From Trueperaceae bacterium (GTDB lineage Bacteria > Deinococcota > Deinococci > Deinococcales > Trueperaceae), in the NCBI GenBank assembly GCA_011389865.1, contig JAABTL010000002.1:218896-282895 (forward strand): a DNA stretch of 64,000 nucleotides, written 5' to 3'. Below the pieces are notes generated by a model. That model was not told where the DNA came from. It searched no databases and saw only the letters and a list, made by a program, of their open reading frames with translations. The first letter of the stretch is position 1. Each line of letters opens with the position of its first letter. A program made the translations under genes and the position numbers. Shown piece after piece: positions 46,000-53,449 of the stretch.

Positions 46000-47862
46000 T
46001 CAACCCGGGACCCGCGCATGGACGCGGGTCCCTTCGCCTGGACGGCTGACGACCTCGAGGCGCCCGCCGCGCCCCTCCACCCGCTCGCGCATCTGGCGCA
46101 GGCCGAGGCTGCCGGCCGTCGTGACCCGATCGCCGACCTCGCGCGGGTCGAAGCCGACGCCGTCGTCGGCGACCTCGAGTTCCGCTCCCCCCTCGCCGTC
46201 GCGCAGCACGATGCGGACGCTCACCGCGTTGGCGTGCTTCGCCACGTTGTGCATGGCCTCCTGGAAGATGCGGAAGAGCACGGCCTCGGTCTTGACGGAG
46301 ACGCCCTCGACCGGCGCGAGCTCGAGCACCACCCGCACGTCGTTCTGCTGACCGAAATCGACCGCATAACGACGGACCGTCTCGACCAGCCCGAAGCGTT
46401 CGAGGTCGATCGGGCGCAGCGCGAAGATGCTGCGCCGCACCTCGCGGATCATCTCGCGGATGGTGTCCTTCGCCCGCCGCACCTCCTCCTCGGCCTTGTC
46501 GGGGTCACGCCGCAGGATGCGCGCCACCAGGTCGAGCTTGAGCGCTGCGAACGCCAGCGACTGCGCGACCCCGTCGTGGATCTCGCGTGCGATCCGCGCG
46601 CGCTCCTCGGCGATCGCCAGCTCCTCCGACTGCAGGTAGGCGTCGGCGTTCCGTACCGCCAGGGTCACCTGCCCCGCCAGGAGCGCCAGGAAGGGGACGT
46701 TGACCGCGTCGAAGCGGTCGGGGTCCGGGTGGGTCAGGGCGACCAGTCCGATCGTGTTCGGCACGCCGGCCGCGGCGCCATCGCCGGCGAGCAGCGGCAG
46801 CAGCACGGCCGAGCCCGCTCCGCGCAGCAGCGGGTCGCAGCCGTCGTCCGCCAACTCGCTCAGCCGATCGACGACCTGCGCCTCGCCCGCGGCGGCCGCG
46901 CGACCGATGACGCCCTCGCCCAGGCGCACCGGTGGCACGCCCGACTTGGCCGCGGCCGGCAGCCCGCGCCCCACGGCGGCCCGCAGTTGCAGGATGCCGT
47001 CCTCGTCGACGAGGAACACGCCCGCGCCCTCGGCCCCGACCCTGGCGGCCATCTGCGTCAACAGGGAGTCGAGAAGCCGCGCCAGGTTCCCCTCGGCGCG
47101 GATGCTGCGGTCGACCTCGAACAGCGTCAGCAGGTCGCGGGTGCGCGCCTGCACGGCCTCCGCGGCGGCGGCGAACTCGGACGCGAGGATCGACAGGGTC
47201 TCGCGCGCCTTGGGGTCGGGATCCTCCGCCAACCACGCGTGCAGGCTCCCCTCGTGACGGCCCCCCCACACGAGCGGGTACGTGACCACCGCGCCTTCGC
47301 CCCGCCAACGGGCCTCCGCCGGACCGGCCGCGGCCCAGCCGCGGTCGACGTCGCGCGCGTGTGCCTCCAACGCGCGCAGTTCGGGCGCGCCCTCCACGAT
47401 GCCGGGCTCGTGGTCGGAGGCCGTGATGCCCTGGCGCAGCACCAGGACGGCGGCGCGGGCCCCGGTCGCGTCGCGCGCCCCCTGAACGGCCGCGGCGACC
47501 GCCGCCTGCAGGTCGGGGGCCGCCGCGAAGCGCTCGGTCACCCGCTGTAGGCCACGCAGCAGCGCGAAGCTCTCGCTCAGCTCGCGGTACAGCCGCTGGA
47601 GCTCCCGCTGCGCCTGCTCGCGCTCGCGCAACGCCTGTGCGATCCAGTCGAGGACGACGAACGTGACGATGGGACCGAGCAGCGCGTAGAACAGCAGCTG
47701 CCCCCAGAAGCGGAACCCTGCCCCGCCGAGCGGCAGCACGACGAGCTGGTGAACGAGCACCACACCGACGATCAGCACGGGCAGCCACAAGCGCGCGAGG
47801 CGAACCTGGGCGTACAGCGAACCGCGGTCGCCGCTGGCGGTCTCGGGGCTGGAGTGAGCCAT
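46000..47862 (-). CDS. GAF-domain sensor histidine kinase (NarL-type)
   Basis: 620 residues: N-terminal membrane region (about 20-90, LPVLIVGVVLVHQLVVLPLG and FYALLGPIVTFVVLDWIAQA), a coiled coil (REREQAQRELQRLYRELSES), two GAF-like domains (about 110-230 and 250-400), a HisKA_3 dimerisation helix with His429 in AREIHDGVAQSL, and a HATPase domain ending LGLRQMRERVEGRGGRLEVV. This is the DesK/NarX class, which pairs with NarL-type regulators, but no regulator is next to it. ATG 47862 is seven bases downstream of TAGGAT, predicting a leaderless mRNA. Confidence 0.9.
   Translation of the reverse strand: MAHSSPETASGDRGSLYAQVRLARLWLPVLIVGVVLVHQLVVLPLGGAGFRFWGQLLFYALLGPIVTFVVLDWIAQALREREQAQRELQRLYRELSESFALLRGLQRVTERFAAAPDLQAAVAAAVQGARDATGARAAVLVLRQGITASDHEPGIVEGAPELRALEAHARDVDRGWAAAGPAEARWRGEGAVVTYPLVWGGRHEGSLHAWLAEDPDPKARETLSILASEFAAAAEAVQARTRDLLTLFEVDRSIRAEGNLARLLDSLLTQMAARVGAEGAGVFLVDEDGILQLRAAVGRGLPAAAKSGVPPVRLGEGVIGRAAAAGEAQVVDRLSELADDGCDPLLRGAGSAVLLPLLAGDGAAAGVPNTIGLVALTHPDPDRFDAVNVPFLALLAGQVTLAVRNADAYLQSEELAIAEERARIAREIHDGVAQSLAFAALKLDLVARILRRDPDKAEEEVRRAKDTIREMIREVRRSIFALRPIDLERFGLVETVRRYAVDFGQQNDVRVVLELAPVEGVSVKTEAVLFRIFQEAMHNVAKHANAVSVRIVLRDGEGGAELEVADDGVGFDPREVGDRVTTAGSLGLRQMRERVEGRGGRLEVVSRPGEGTRVHARVPG
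46007..46032 (+). terminator. Hairpin terminator of rpmE
   Basis: GGGACCCGCG and CGCGGGTCCC pair perfectly around a six-base loop, followed by TTCG. It lies inside the 3' end of the oppositely oriented histidine kinase gene, so the same bases serve as coding sequence on the other strand. Confidence 0.55.
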
Positions 47863-47869
47863 CCCCGCC

Positions 47870-47875
47870 ATCCTA
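47870..47875 (-). promoter_or_regulatory. -10 element of the GAF kinase, leaderless type
   Basis: TAGGAT, seven bases before ATG 47862 on the minus strand. Together with 47911-47916 it makes a 61-base divergent region with two leaderless promoters. Confidence 0.5.
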
Positions 47876-47910
47876 GCCCCAGGCCGACCGCGGCGCGGGG
47901 CGCGCGGCGG

Positions 47911-47916
47911 TACACT
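47911..47916 (+). promoter_or_regulatory. -10 element of the TraB-family gene, leaderless type
   Basis: TACACT, seven bases before ATG 47924; no ribosome site between. Confidence 0.55.
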
Positions 47917-47923
47917 CGCGCCC

Positions 47924-49171
47924 ATGACCGCGACGCCCCCCGAGCCGACCGCCCCGATACCCGTGGAGGGACCGCGCCGCACGCTCGACGTCGACGGCGT
48001 GCGGTTGACGCTGCTGGGCACCGCCCACGTCTCCCGCCGCAGCGCCGAGGAGGTCGCGGAGGCGATCGATGGCGGCGGTTTCGACGCCGTGGCCATCGAA
48101 CTCGATCCCGCCCGCCACGCGGCGCTGGCGGACCGTGAGAGCTTCGCCAGGCTCGACCTGTGGCAGGCATGGAAGGCGGGCAAGCTGGGGATGGTCGCGG
48201 TCAGCCTGGCGCTGGGCGCCTTCCAGCAGCGGCTGGCGGATCAGCTCGGGATCGAGCCCGGCGCCGAGATGCGCCAGGCGATCGAACGCTCGGGCGCCCA
48301 CGGTCTGCCGCTGTGGCTGGTCGACCGCGACCTCGGCGTCACGCTCCGCCGGGTCGTCGCCAACGTCCCCTGGTGGCAACGCGCCACCCTACTCGCCGGC
48401 GTGCTCGGCAGCGTCGTCAGCCGCCAACCGATCGAGGAAGCGGAGATCGAACGGCTCAAGGAGGGCGACGTGTTGGCGTCGACCTTCGCCGAGTTCGCCG
48501 AGGACGAGCGCCGGGTCTACGAGCCGCTGATCACCGAACGCGACCGGTTCATGGCCGCGCGGCTGCGTCAGGAGATCGCCCGCGCCCGACGCCGTGGTGC
48601 GGTCCCCGAGTCCGTGCTGGTCGTCGTCGGCGCCGGGCACCTGGCGGGGATCGCGCGCGAGCTCGAGGCGGCCGATCCGGGCGAGGCGGCCACCGCGGAG
48701 GAGGTGCTCCGCCTCCAGCGCACGCCGCCTGCGGGCGTGGCCAAGCGCGTCCTACCGTGGCTGCTGGTGGTGCTGATCGTGACCGGTTTCGCGATCGGCT
48801 TCGGCCGCGAGCAGGAGCTCGGCTGGCGCCTGCTGCTGGAGTGGACGGTGATCAACGGCGGCCTCGCCGGCCTCGGCGCGGCCCTCGCCCTGGGCCACCC
48901 GCTGACGGTCCTGGCGACCATGGTGGCCGCGCCGTTCACCTCGCTCAACCCGATGGTCGGCGCCGGCTTCGTGGCCGCCGGCGTCGAGCTCTCGCTACGC
49001 CGCCCGCGCGTCGGCGACCTGGCGAACCTGCGCCAGGCGGTGACGTCGCCGCGCGGCTGGTGGTCGAACCGCGCGGCGCGCGCGCTACTGGTCTTCGTGC
49101 TCGCGACCACCGGGTCGGTCGTCGGCACCTACCTGGCGGGCTTCCGCATCATCGAGCGCCTGATCGGCTGA
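47924..49171 (+). CDS. TraB/PrgY-family membrane protein
   Basis: 415 residues. The N-terminal TIKI/TraB-type domain (about 20-250) has LTLLGTAHVSRRSAEEVAEA (GTAHxS with the catalytic-type His), FDAVAIELDPARHAAL and a second conserved segment VLVVVGAGHLAGIARELEAA. The C-terminus (about 280-415) has four to five membrane helices, including LTVLATMVAAPFTSLNPMVG. The family is named from Enterococcus pheromone-shutdown proteins; related TIKI proteins are metalloproteases, so a membrane peptidase role is possible. Function in this lineage is unknown. Confidence 0.85.
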   Translation: MTATPPEPTAPIPVEGPRRTLDVDGVRLTLLGTAHVSRRSAEEVAEAIDGGGFDAVAIELDPARHAALADRESFARLDLWQAWKAGKLGMVAVSLALGAFQQRLADQLGIEPGAEMRQAIERSGAHGLPLWLVDRDLGVTLRRVVANVPWWQRATLLAGVLGSVVSRQPIEEAEIERLKEGDVLASTFAEFAEDERRVYEPLITERDRFMAARLRQEIARARRRGAVPESVLVVVGAGHLAGIARELEAADPGEAATAEEVLRLQRTPPAGVAKRVLPWLLVVLIVTGFAIGFGREQELGWRLLLEWTVINGGLAGLGAALALGHPLTVLATMVAAPFTSLNPMVGAGFVAAGVELSLRRPRVGDLANLRQAVTSPRGWWSNRAARALLVFVLATTGSVVGTYLAGFRIIERLIG

Positions 49172-49188
49172 GCACGGCCCGTCATTGC

Positions 49189-49207
49189 GGACCCGCCCAT
49201 CGGGTCC
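49189..49207. terminator. Putative bidirectional hairpin terminator
   Basis: GGACCCG/CGGGTCC with a five-base loop between the convergent TraB-family and TPR genes; an outer GCACG/CGTGC pairing could extend it. Confidence 0.45.
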
Positions 49208-49216
49208 ACCCGCCCA

Positions 49217-51496
49217 TCAGGGCGTGCCGTCCAACACCCACTGCGCGAAGGCATCGGCCAGCGCGAAGGTCGAGCGGCTCGCGCCGCTCTCCAGCAGGTG
49301 GTCGACGAAGTCCAGCAGGTCCTGCTCCTCGACGGCGGCAAAGATCTCGCCGCCCGACATGCCGGCGAAGCGCCCGCTGGTCGCCTCCGGCAGCGCCTCC
49401 TCCGCCAACGCGGCGGTGGCGCGAAGCTCGTCCAGCCAGCGTGCCCACACCGTGCCCGGTGCGACGCCGAGGTCGCGCACCGAGATCAGGTTCTGGCCCG
49501 TCTCGAGCGTCGTGGGCACCAGCCCGCGCCCGATCAAGCGTCGGAGACGCTCCGGCGCGCCCGCCACGGCGACCTCGCGGGTGGCACGGGCCTCCTGGCC
49601 GTCGCCGGTGGCGACGACCACGAGCGTGTAGCCACCGCTCGGCAGCGTCTCGGGCAGCTCGATCTCGAGCAGATCGAGAACGTAACCGATGGCGCCCGTC
49701 GGCACGTCCACCGACGCGGCGTCCGCGACGAGCGGCTCACCGTCCGCGCCGAGGAGCTCGACTTCCAGCTCGAGCCTGCGTGGCAACGCGTCGCCCGGGG
49801 TTCCGACCTCGAAGGTCACGGTCAGCGGGTCGCCCGGCTGGGCGGTCTCCACGGCCGGCCCGCGGCGGCCCAGGCTGAGCGTGGGTGGGTCCTGGATCTC
49901 GATCGGCGGGAGCGGTGCGCGCAGGGCGACGATCCGGGCCTCGGCCTCGCGCGCTCGGGCGGCGTCGGCGCCCGCGGCGTCGGGCTGCGCTGCGACACGC
50001 TCGACGTAGCGCTCGTAGGCCTCGGCCGCCTCGTCGCGCAGCCCGGCCCGGTCGAGCAGGAACGCGAGCGCGAACGACACGCCCACGGCCTCGGGGTAGT
50101 CCTCCTCGGCCGCGACCAGGTCGGCGATGGCCTCGCGATCGACCTCGGGGTCGAGGCGGATCGCCTCGCGGTAGTCGCCGAGCGCGGCCTCCAGGCGATC
50201 GGTCACCACCCGCACCAGGCCGAGGTTGAAGCGCGCGATGAACTGGCCCGGATCGAGCTCGATGGCGCGCTGCGACGCGGCCTCGGAGCGGTCGAGGAAG
50301 CCGAGCAGGTACCACGACCAGCCCAGGTTCGTCCAGTACAGGTCGCTTTCGGGCTCCAACTCGACGGCGATCGCCAGGGTCTGCGCGGCGGTCAGGGCGT
50401 CGTCGCGCGCGAAGGCCAGGAACGAGCGCCGCTCGAACGGGTAGGTCAGGAAGGGCGCCGCGCGTCCCAGCGACGCCAGCAGGCCGTCCTCGAGCTCGTC
50501 GTCCTCCAGCGCACCGGCGGCGAAGGCGGCCGCCAGCAGCGCGGCGGGTTCGCCCGCGTCGATCAGGCCGACCAGGTCCCGGCGGACCGACGCCAGCGCC
50601 TCGGCATCGTCGGCCTCGAGCGCCGAGGTGACGCGGTCGGCCGCCTGCGCTGCGCGCCCGAAGGGGTAGGCCTCGGCCGCCGCCGCGAACGCCCGATCCG
50701 CGGCCTCGTCGTCGCCGACGCCGCGAGCCCAGGCACCCGCCCACACGTCCGCAACGGGGGGACCGCCCTCCGCGCGCCAGCGCGCGAAGGCGCGCCCGGG
50801 CACCTCCGGATCGCCCGACGACAGGGCCGTCATCGCGGCCAGCGCCGCGTCGCCATCGGCCGTGCCGGCGACGGCGGCGCGGAGGTCGTCGCGCAACCGC
50901 GCGTCGATCGGGTGCGGATCCGTCAGGCCCTCGAGCAACTCGAGCGCCTCGCTCGTGAAGCCGGCGCCGATCAGCGCGCGGGCGCGCGCGGGGGCCTGGT
51001 CGTCGCCGGCGAGGTCCAGCGACCGGGTGGCCCGCGCCGTGGCCCCGACCCACCACGCGACCCTCGGCGCGGCCCTTGCCACCAGCAGGTCGAGGTCCCC
51101 CATCGGGGCGCGGACCGTCGTGCTGCGCAGGGCGCCGTCGACCGCGGCGACGAGGTCGAGCCTCAGGCCATCGGCCTCGATGGCGAGCACACCGCTGACG
51201 ACGACCGGAACCCCGGTCCCGCCTGCCAGCAGGGCGACGCCGCTGCGGTCGAAGGCGCCGTCCGGTGCGACGACCAGCGGGTTGACGAACCCACCGGGAA
51301 CGACGACCGGCGCCACGAGCATCGGGGCGATCTCGGGCCCCATGACGACCGCGCCGTCCAGCGACGAGGCGATGCGCTCGGCAACGGCCACGCCGACCAC
51401 GGGGTCCTGACTGCGGAAGGGATGGACGACGGCATCGACGGCCGCCGCCCAGGAGACGAGCGCGATGAGGAGCGTGAACAGCGTGCGACGCACCAT
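49217..51496 (-). CDS. Exported TPR-repeat protein
   Basis: 759 residues with a signal peptide (MVRRTLFTLLIALVSWAAAV). The first part (about 25-180) is a beta-rich domain of unknown type. A long helical-repeat region follows, with clear TPRs around residue 375-470 (LYWTNLGWSWYLLGFLDRSE, AASQRAIELDPGQFIARFNL, ALGDYREAIRLDPEVD). After it comes an immunoglobulin-like beta region (about 560-660) and a C-terminal helical end. It probably assembles an envelope complex; no enzymatic motif. ATG 51496 has GGAGG six bases upstream. Confidence 0.82.
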   Translation of the reverse strand: MVRRTLFTLLIALVSWAAAVDAVVHPFRSQDPVVGVAVAERIASSLDGAVVMGPEIAPMLVAPVVVPGGFVNPLVVAPDGAFDRSGVALLAGGTGVPVVVSGVLAIEADGLRLDLVAAVDGALRSTTVRAPMGDLDLLVARAAPRVAWWVGATARATRSLDLAGDDQAPARARALIGAGFTSEALELLEGLTDPHPIDARLRDDLRAAVAGTADGDAALAAMTALSSGDPEVPGRAFARWRAEGGPPVADVWAGAWARGVGDDEAADRAFAAAAEAYPFGRAAQAADRVTSALEADDAEALASVRRDLVGLIDAGEPAALLAAAFAAGALEDDELEDGLLASLGRAAPFLTYPFERRSFLAFARDDALTAAQTLAIAVELEPESDLYWTNLGWSWYLLGFLDRSEAASQRAIELDPGQFIARFNLGLVRVVTDRLEAALGDYREAIRLDPEVDREAIADLVAAEEDYPEAVGVSFALAFLLDRAGLRDEAAEAYERYVERVAAQPDAAGADAARAREAEARIVALRAPLPPIEIQDPPTLSLGRRGPAVETAQPGDPLTVTFEVGTPGDALPRRLELEVELLGADGEPLVADAASVDVPTGAIGYVLDLLEIELPETLPSGGYTLVVVATGDGQEARATREVAVAGAPERLRRLIGRGLVPTTLETGQNLISVRDLGVAPGTVWARWLDELRATAALAEEALPEATSGRFAGMSGGEIFAAVEEQDLLDFVDHLLESGASRSTFALADAFAQWVLDGTP

Positions 51497-51520
51497 GGGA
51501 CACCTCCGAGACTGCCGGCG

Positions 51521-51526
51521 ACGCTA
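51521..51526 (-). promoter_or_regulatory. -10 element of the large TPR gene
   Basis: TAGCGT on the minus strand, 24 bases before ATG 51496, followed by GGAGG. Confidence 0.35.
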
Positions 51527-51567
51527 GCACGGGGCCGGTGAGAACCCTGGAGTCGCCCACACGAATG

Positions 51568-51599
51568 GTCCTTCACCGGTGCTCGCACCGGTGAAGGAC
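51568..51599 (-). terminator. Perfect hairpin terminator after argR
   Basis: A 14-base stem (51568-51581 with 51586-51599) closes a CTCG tetraloop, seven bases beyond the argR stop. On the minus strand it is followed by CATTCG and not by a long T run. It probably ends argR transcription. Confidence 0.65.
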
Positions 51600-51605
51600 A
51601 CGGGG

Positions 51606-52064
51606 TCAAGTCAACAGGGCCTCGAACTCGGCGAGCAGTTCGGCGGCCGCCTCGACGCTGCGCGCCACGACCAGGATGGTGTTCTGCCCCGCGAGCGTGC
51701 CGACGATCTCGTCGCGATCGAGCTTGTCGATCACGTAGGCGATCCCGCTGGCGTGCCCCTCGTCGGTGTTGATGACGAGCAGGTTGTCGCCGCGGTCGAG
51801 GTCGCGGACGAACAGCCGGAAACGCTGCGACAGCTCACCGACGACGTCCTCCTGGGCGGCCAGCGGGGTGGAGCGGTAGCGATGCTGCCCCGGACCGGCG
51901 GGCAGCCGGACGAGGCGCAACTCGTTGACGTCGCGGCTGATCGTCGCCTGCGTCACCTTGATGCCACGGCGCGCGAGGTGCTCCGCGATCTCCGCCTGGG
52001 TGGAGATGAACTCCTTCTCGACGAGCTCCTCGATCAGGCGCTGGCGGTACTCTTTACTCGGCAT
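51606..52064 (-). CDS. argR: Arginine repressor
   Basis: 152-residue ArgR/AhrC regulator. The N-terminal winged helix (about 1-70) has EYRQRLIEELVEKEFISTQA, EIAEHLARRGIKVTQATISR and DVNELRLVRLPAG. The C-terminal oligomerisation/arginine domain shows NLLVINTDEGHASGIAYVID (GxAxxVAxxID-type) and IVGTLAGQNTILVVARSVEA (GTIAGDDT-type motif, here with Gln-Asn for Asp-Asp). ATG 52064 is preferred; ATG 52070 and the frame beyond overlap the -10 TATCAT. Arginine genes are not in the window. Confidence 0.93.
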   Translation of the reverse strand: MPSKEYRQRLIEELVEKEFISTQAEIAEHLARRGIKVTQATISRDVNELRLVRLPAGPGQHRYRSTPLAAQEDVVGELSQRFRLFVRDLDRGDNLLVINTDEGHASGIAYVIDKLDRDEIVGTLAGQNTILVVARSVEAAAELLAEFEALLT

Positions 52065-52072
52065 ATGCATGC

Positions 52073-52078
52073 ATGATA
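52073..52078 (-). promoter_or_regulatory. -10 element of argR, leaderless type, with overlapping palindrome
   Basis: TATCAT lies eight bases before ATG 52064. The ten-base palindrome ATGCATGCAT overlaps its end and the alternative start codons, a plausible position for self-repression. Confidence 0.45.
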
Positions 52079-52190
52079 CGCCATCGCGCCGCAGAACGAG
52101 CCGGGTCGGGCCGCCGCGCCGACGACGCATGGCATGGCACGGCCTGGGCACGCCCAGCGGGCGGACCCACGCCGACACGGACGCCGAGGG

Positions 52191-52505
52191 TCAGTCCTCG
52201 TCGTCGCTCTCGAAGCTGATGCGGGAGACCGTGAAGCTGGGCTCCTCCCGTCGACGCTCGTCGACGACGGTGCGCTTGAGCTCGTCGAAGGTCGGGAGCT
52301 CGTCGCCCCAGCGCACGTCGCGACCGAGCTCGAACTCGCGCATCGCCACCGACACGGTGTTCTGCCCCGCCTCCGGCATCTCCTCGGAATCGAGCGTCGT
52401 CGGGATGCCACCCTTGAGCTGCGCCGCCCGGCGGGCGACGATCATCGACAAGCGGTAGCGCGAATCGGTCAACGCCATCAGGCGGTCGTATCCTTCTTGT
52501 GCCAC
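52191..52505 (-). CDS. rpoZ: RNA polymerase omega subunit
   Basis: 104 residues. The N-terminal half, YDRLMALTDSRYRLSMIVAR followed by RAAQLKGG, matches omega; the Thermus-type insertion and the FELGRDVRWGDELP segment make it closer to Deinococcota omega than to E. coli. Omega folds the beta-prime subunit. GTG start with GGAGG six bases upstream. gmk lies upstream on the same strand, the common gmk-rpoZ pair. Confidence 0.9.
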   Translation of the reverse strand: MAQEGYDRLMALTDSRYRLSMIVARRAAQLKGGIPTTLDSEEMPEAGQNTVSVAMREFELGRDVRWGDELPTFDELKRTVVDERRREEPSFTVSRISFESDDED

Positions 52506-52559
52506 GCAGGTCCTCCTACCGTCCGCCGGCCCGGTCCGGGCCGTCCGGCGGCGACCCCG

Positions 52560-52565
52560 ATGCTA
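52560..52565 (-). promoter_or_regulatory. -10 element of rpoZ
   Basis: TAGCAT between gmk and rpoZ on the minus strand, 54 bases before the GTG. A gmk-independent transcript for rpoZ is possible. Confidence 0.35.
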
Positions 52566-52589
52566 CCAGAGCGGGCGGCGCAGCGGGGC

Positions 52590-53219
52590 TCAGGACGCGA
52601 GGAAGGCGTCGATCTCGTCGTCGACCACGCGCCAGGCCCGCGCCCGCTCCGCCGCTATGACCGCTCGCAGCGTCTCCGCGGCCTCCTCCAGCCGGTCGTT
52701 GACGATCAGGTAGTCGAACTCGCGCAGGGCACGGATCTCCTCACGAGCACGCTCCAACCGCCGCTGGATCTTGGCCTCGCTGTCGGTGCCGCGCCCGCGC
52801 AGCCGGCGCTCGAGTTCCGCCAGCGAAGGCGGCGCGATGAAGATCATCACCGCCTCTGACCGGACCGCCTTGACCTGCCGGGCACCGGCGAGCTCGATCT
52901 CGAGCAGGACGTCGCGGCCGGCCGCGAGCGCCGCGTCGACGGGCGCGGCCGGCGTGCCGTACAGGTCGCCGACGTAGCTGGCGTGTTCCAGGAACTCGCC
53001 TCGCGCGATCATGCGCTCGAACTCGGCCCGCTCCAGGAAGTGGTAGTCGACGCCGTCGGTCTCGGCCGGTCGTCGCGCGCGGGTGGTGGCGCTGACCGAG
53101 TAGATCACCGTCCGCAACGCGTCGGCCGCCGCGGCCCTGAGGCTGCCCTTGCCTACGCCCGACGCGCCCGTGAAGACGAAGAGGATGCCGCGCCTGCCGC
53201 GCCCGGGTCGCATGTCCAT
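52590..53219 (-). CDS. gmk: Guanylate kinase
   Basis: GMP/dGMP to GDP/dGDP. 209 residues with FTGASGVGKGSL (P-loop), YSVSATTRARRPAETDGVDY, the LID segment AGARQVKAVRSE, and a C-terminal helix with DYLIVNDRLEEA. The start is ATG 53219 (MDMRPG) or ATG 53213; the upstream one keeps GAGGCGG as ribosome site. Divergent from pyrG. Confidence 0.96.
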   Translation of the reverse strand: MDMRPGRGRRGILFVFTGASGVGKGSLRAAAADALRTVIYSVSATTRARRPAETDGVDYHFLERAEFERMIARGEFLEHASYVGDLYGTPAAPVDAALAAGRDVLLEIELAGARQVKAVRSEAVMIFIAPPSLAELERRLRGRGTDSEAKIQRRLERAREEIRALREFDYLIVNDRLEEAAETLRAVIAAERARAWRVVDDEIDAFLAS

Positions 53220-53296
53220 GGTTCCGCCTCGGGGGCACCCGCCTGGAGGGCGACGCGCCCGGCGGCCGCCCGGCCGCCGACGCCGACGGTAGCATG

Positions 53297-53350
53297 CGGA
53301 CGGCCGGACGAAACCGGCCGTCCGGCGCACGGCCGGACGAAACCGGCCGT
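53297..53350. repeat. Two tandem hairpin repeats between gmk and pyrG
   Basis: 53297-53324 (11-base stem) and 53329-53350 (8-base stem) both enclose the same loop ACGAAA and share the ACGGCCGG...CCGGCCGT arms. They lie between divergently transcribed genes, so they are not terminators of either; they may be regulatory in the long pyrG or gmk leaders, or simple repeats. Confidence 0.8.
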
Positions 53351-53418
53351 CCGCGCACGGCCGAGCCAAACCCGCCCGGCCGGCGCCGAGCGCGTTCTGT
53401 CGCCGCGGTGGCCGGTGT

Positions 53419-53424
53419 TACGAT
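53419..53424 (+). promoter_or_regulatory. -10 element of pyrG
   Basis: TACGAT followed after about 25 bases by the pyrG GTG, with GGGAGAAGGTGAG between as a ribosome site. Confidence 0.45.
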
Positions 53425-53449
53425 GCGGTCCCGGGAGAAGGTGAGACGG

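Noticed and set aside
53220..53449. Intrinsic terminator between gmk and pyrG.
   Set aside because: Both genes point away from this region, so there is nothing to terminate; the hairpins are recorded as repeats.
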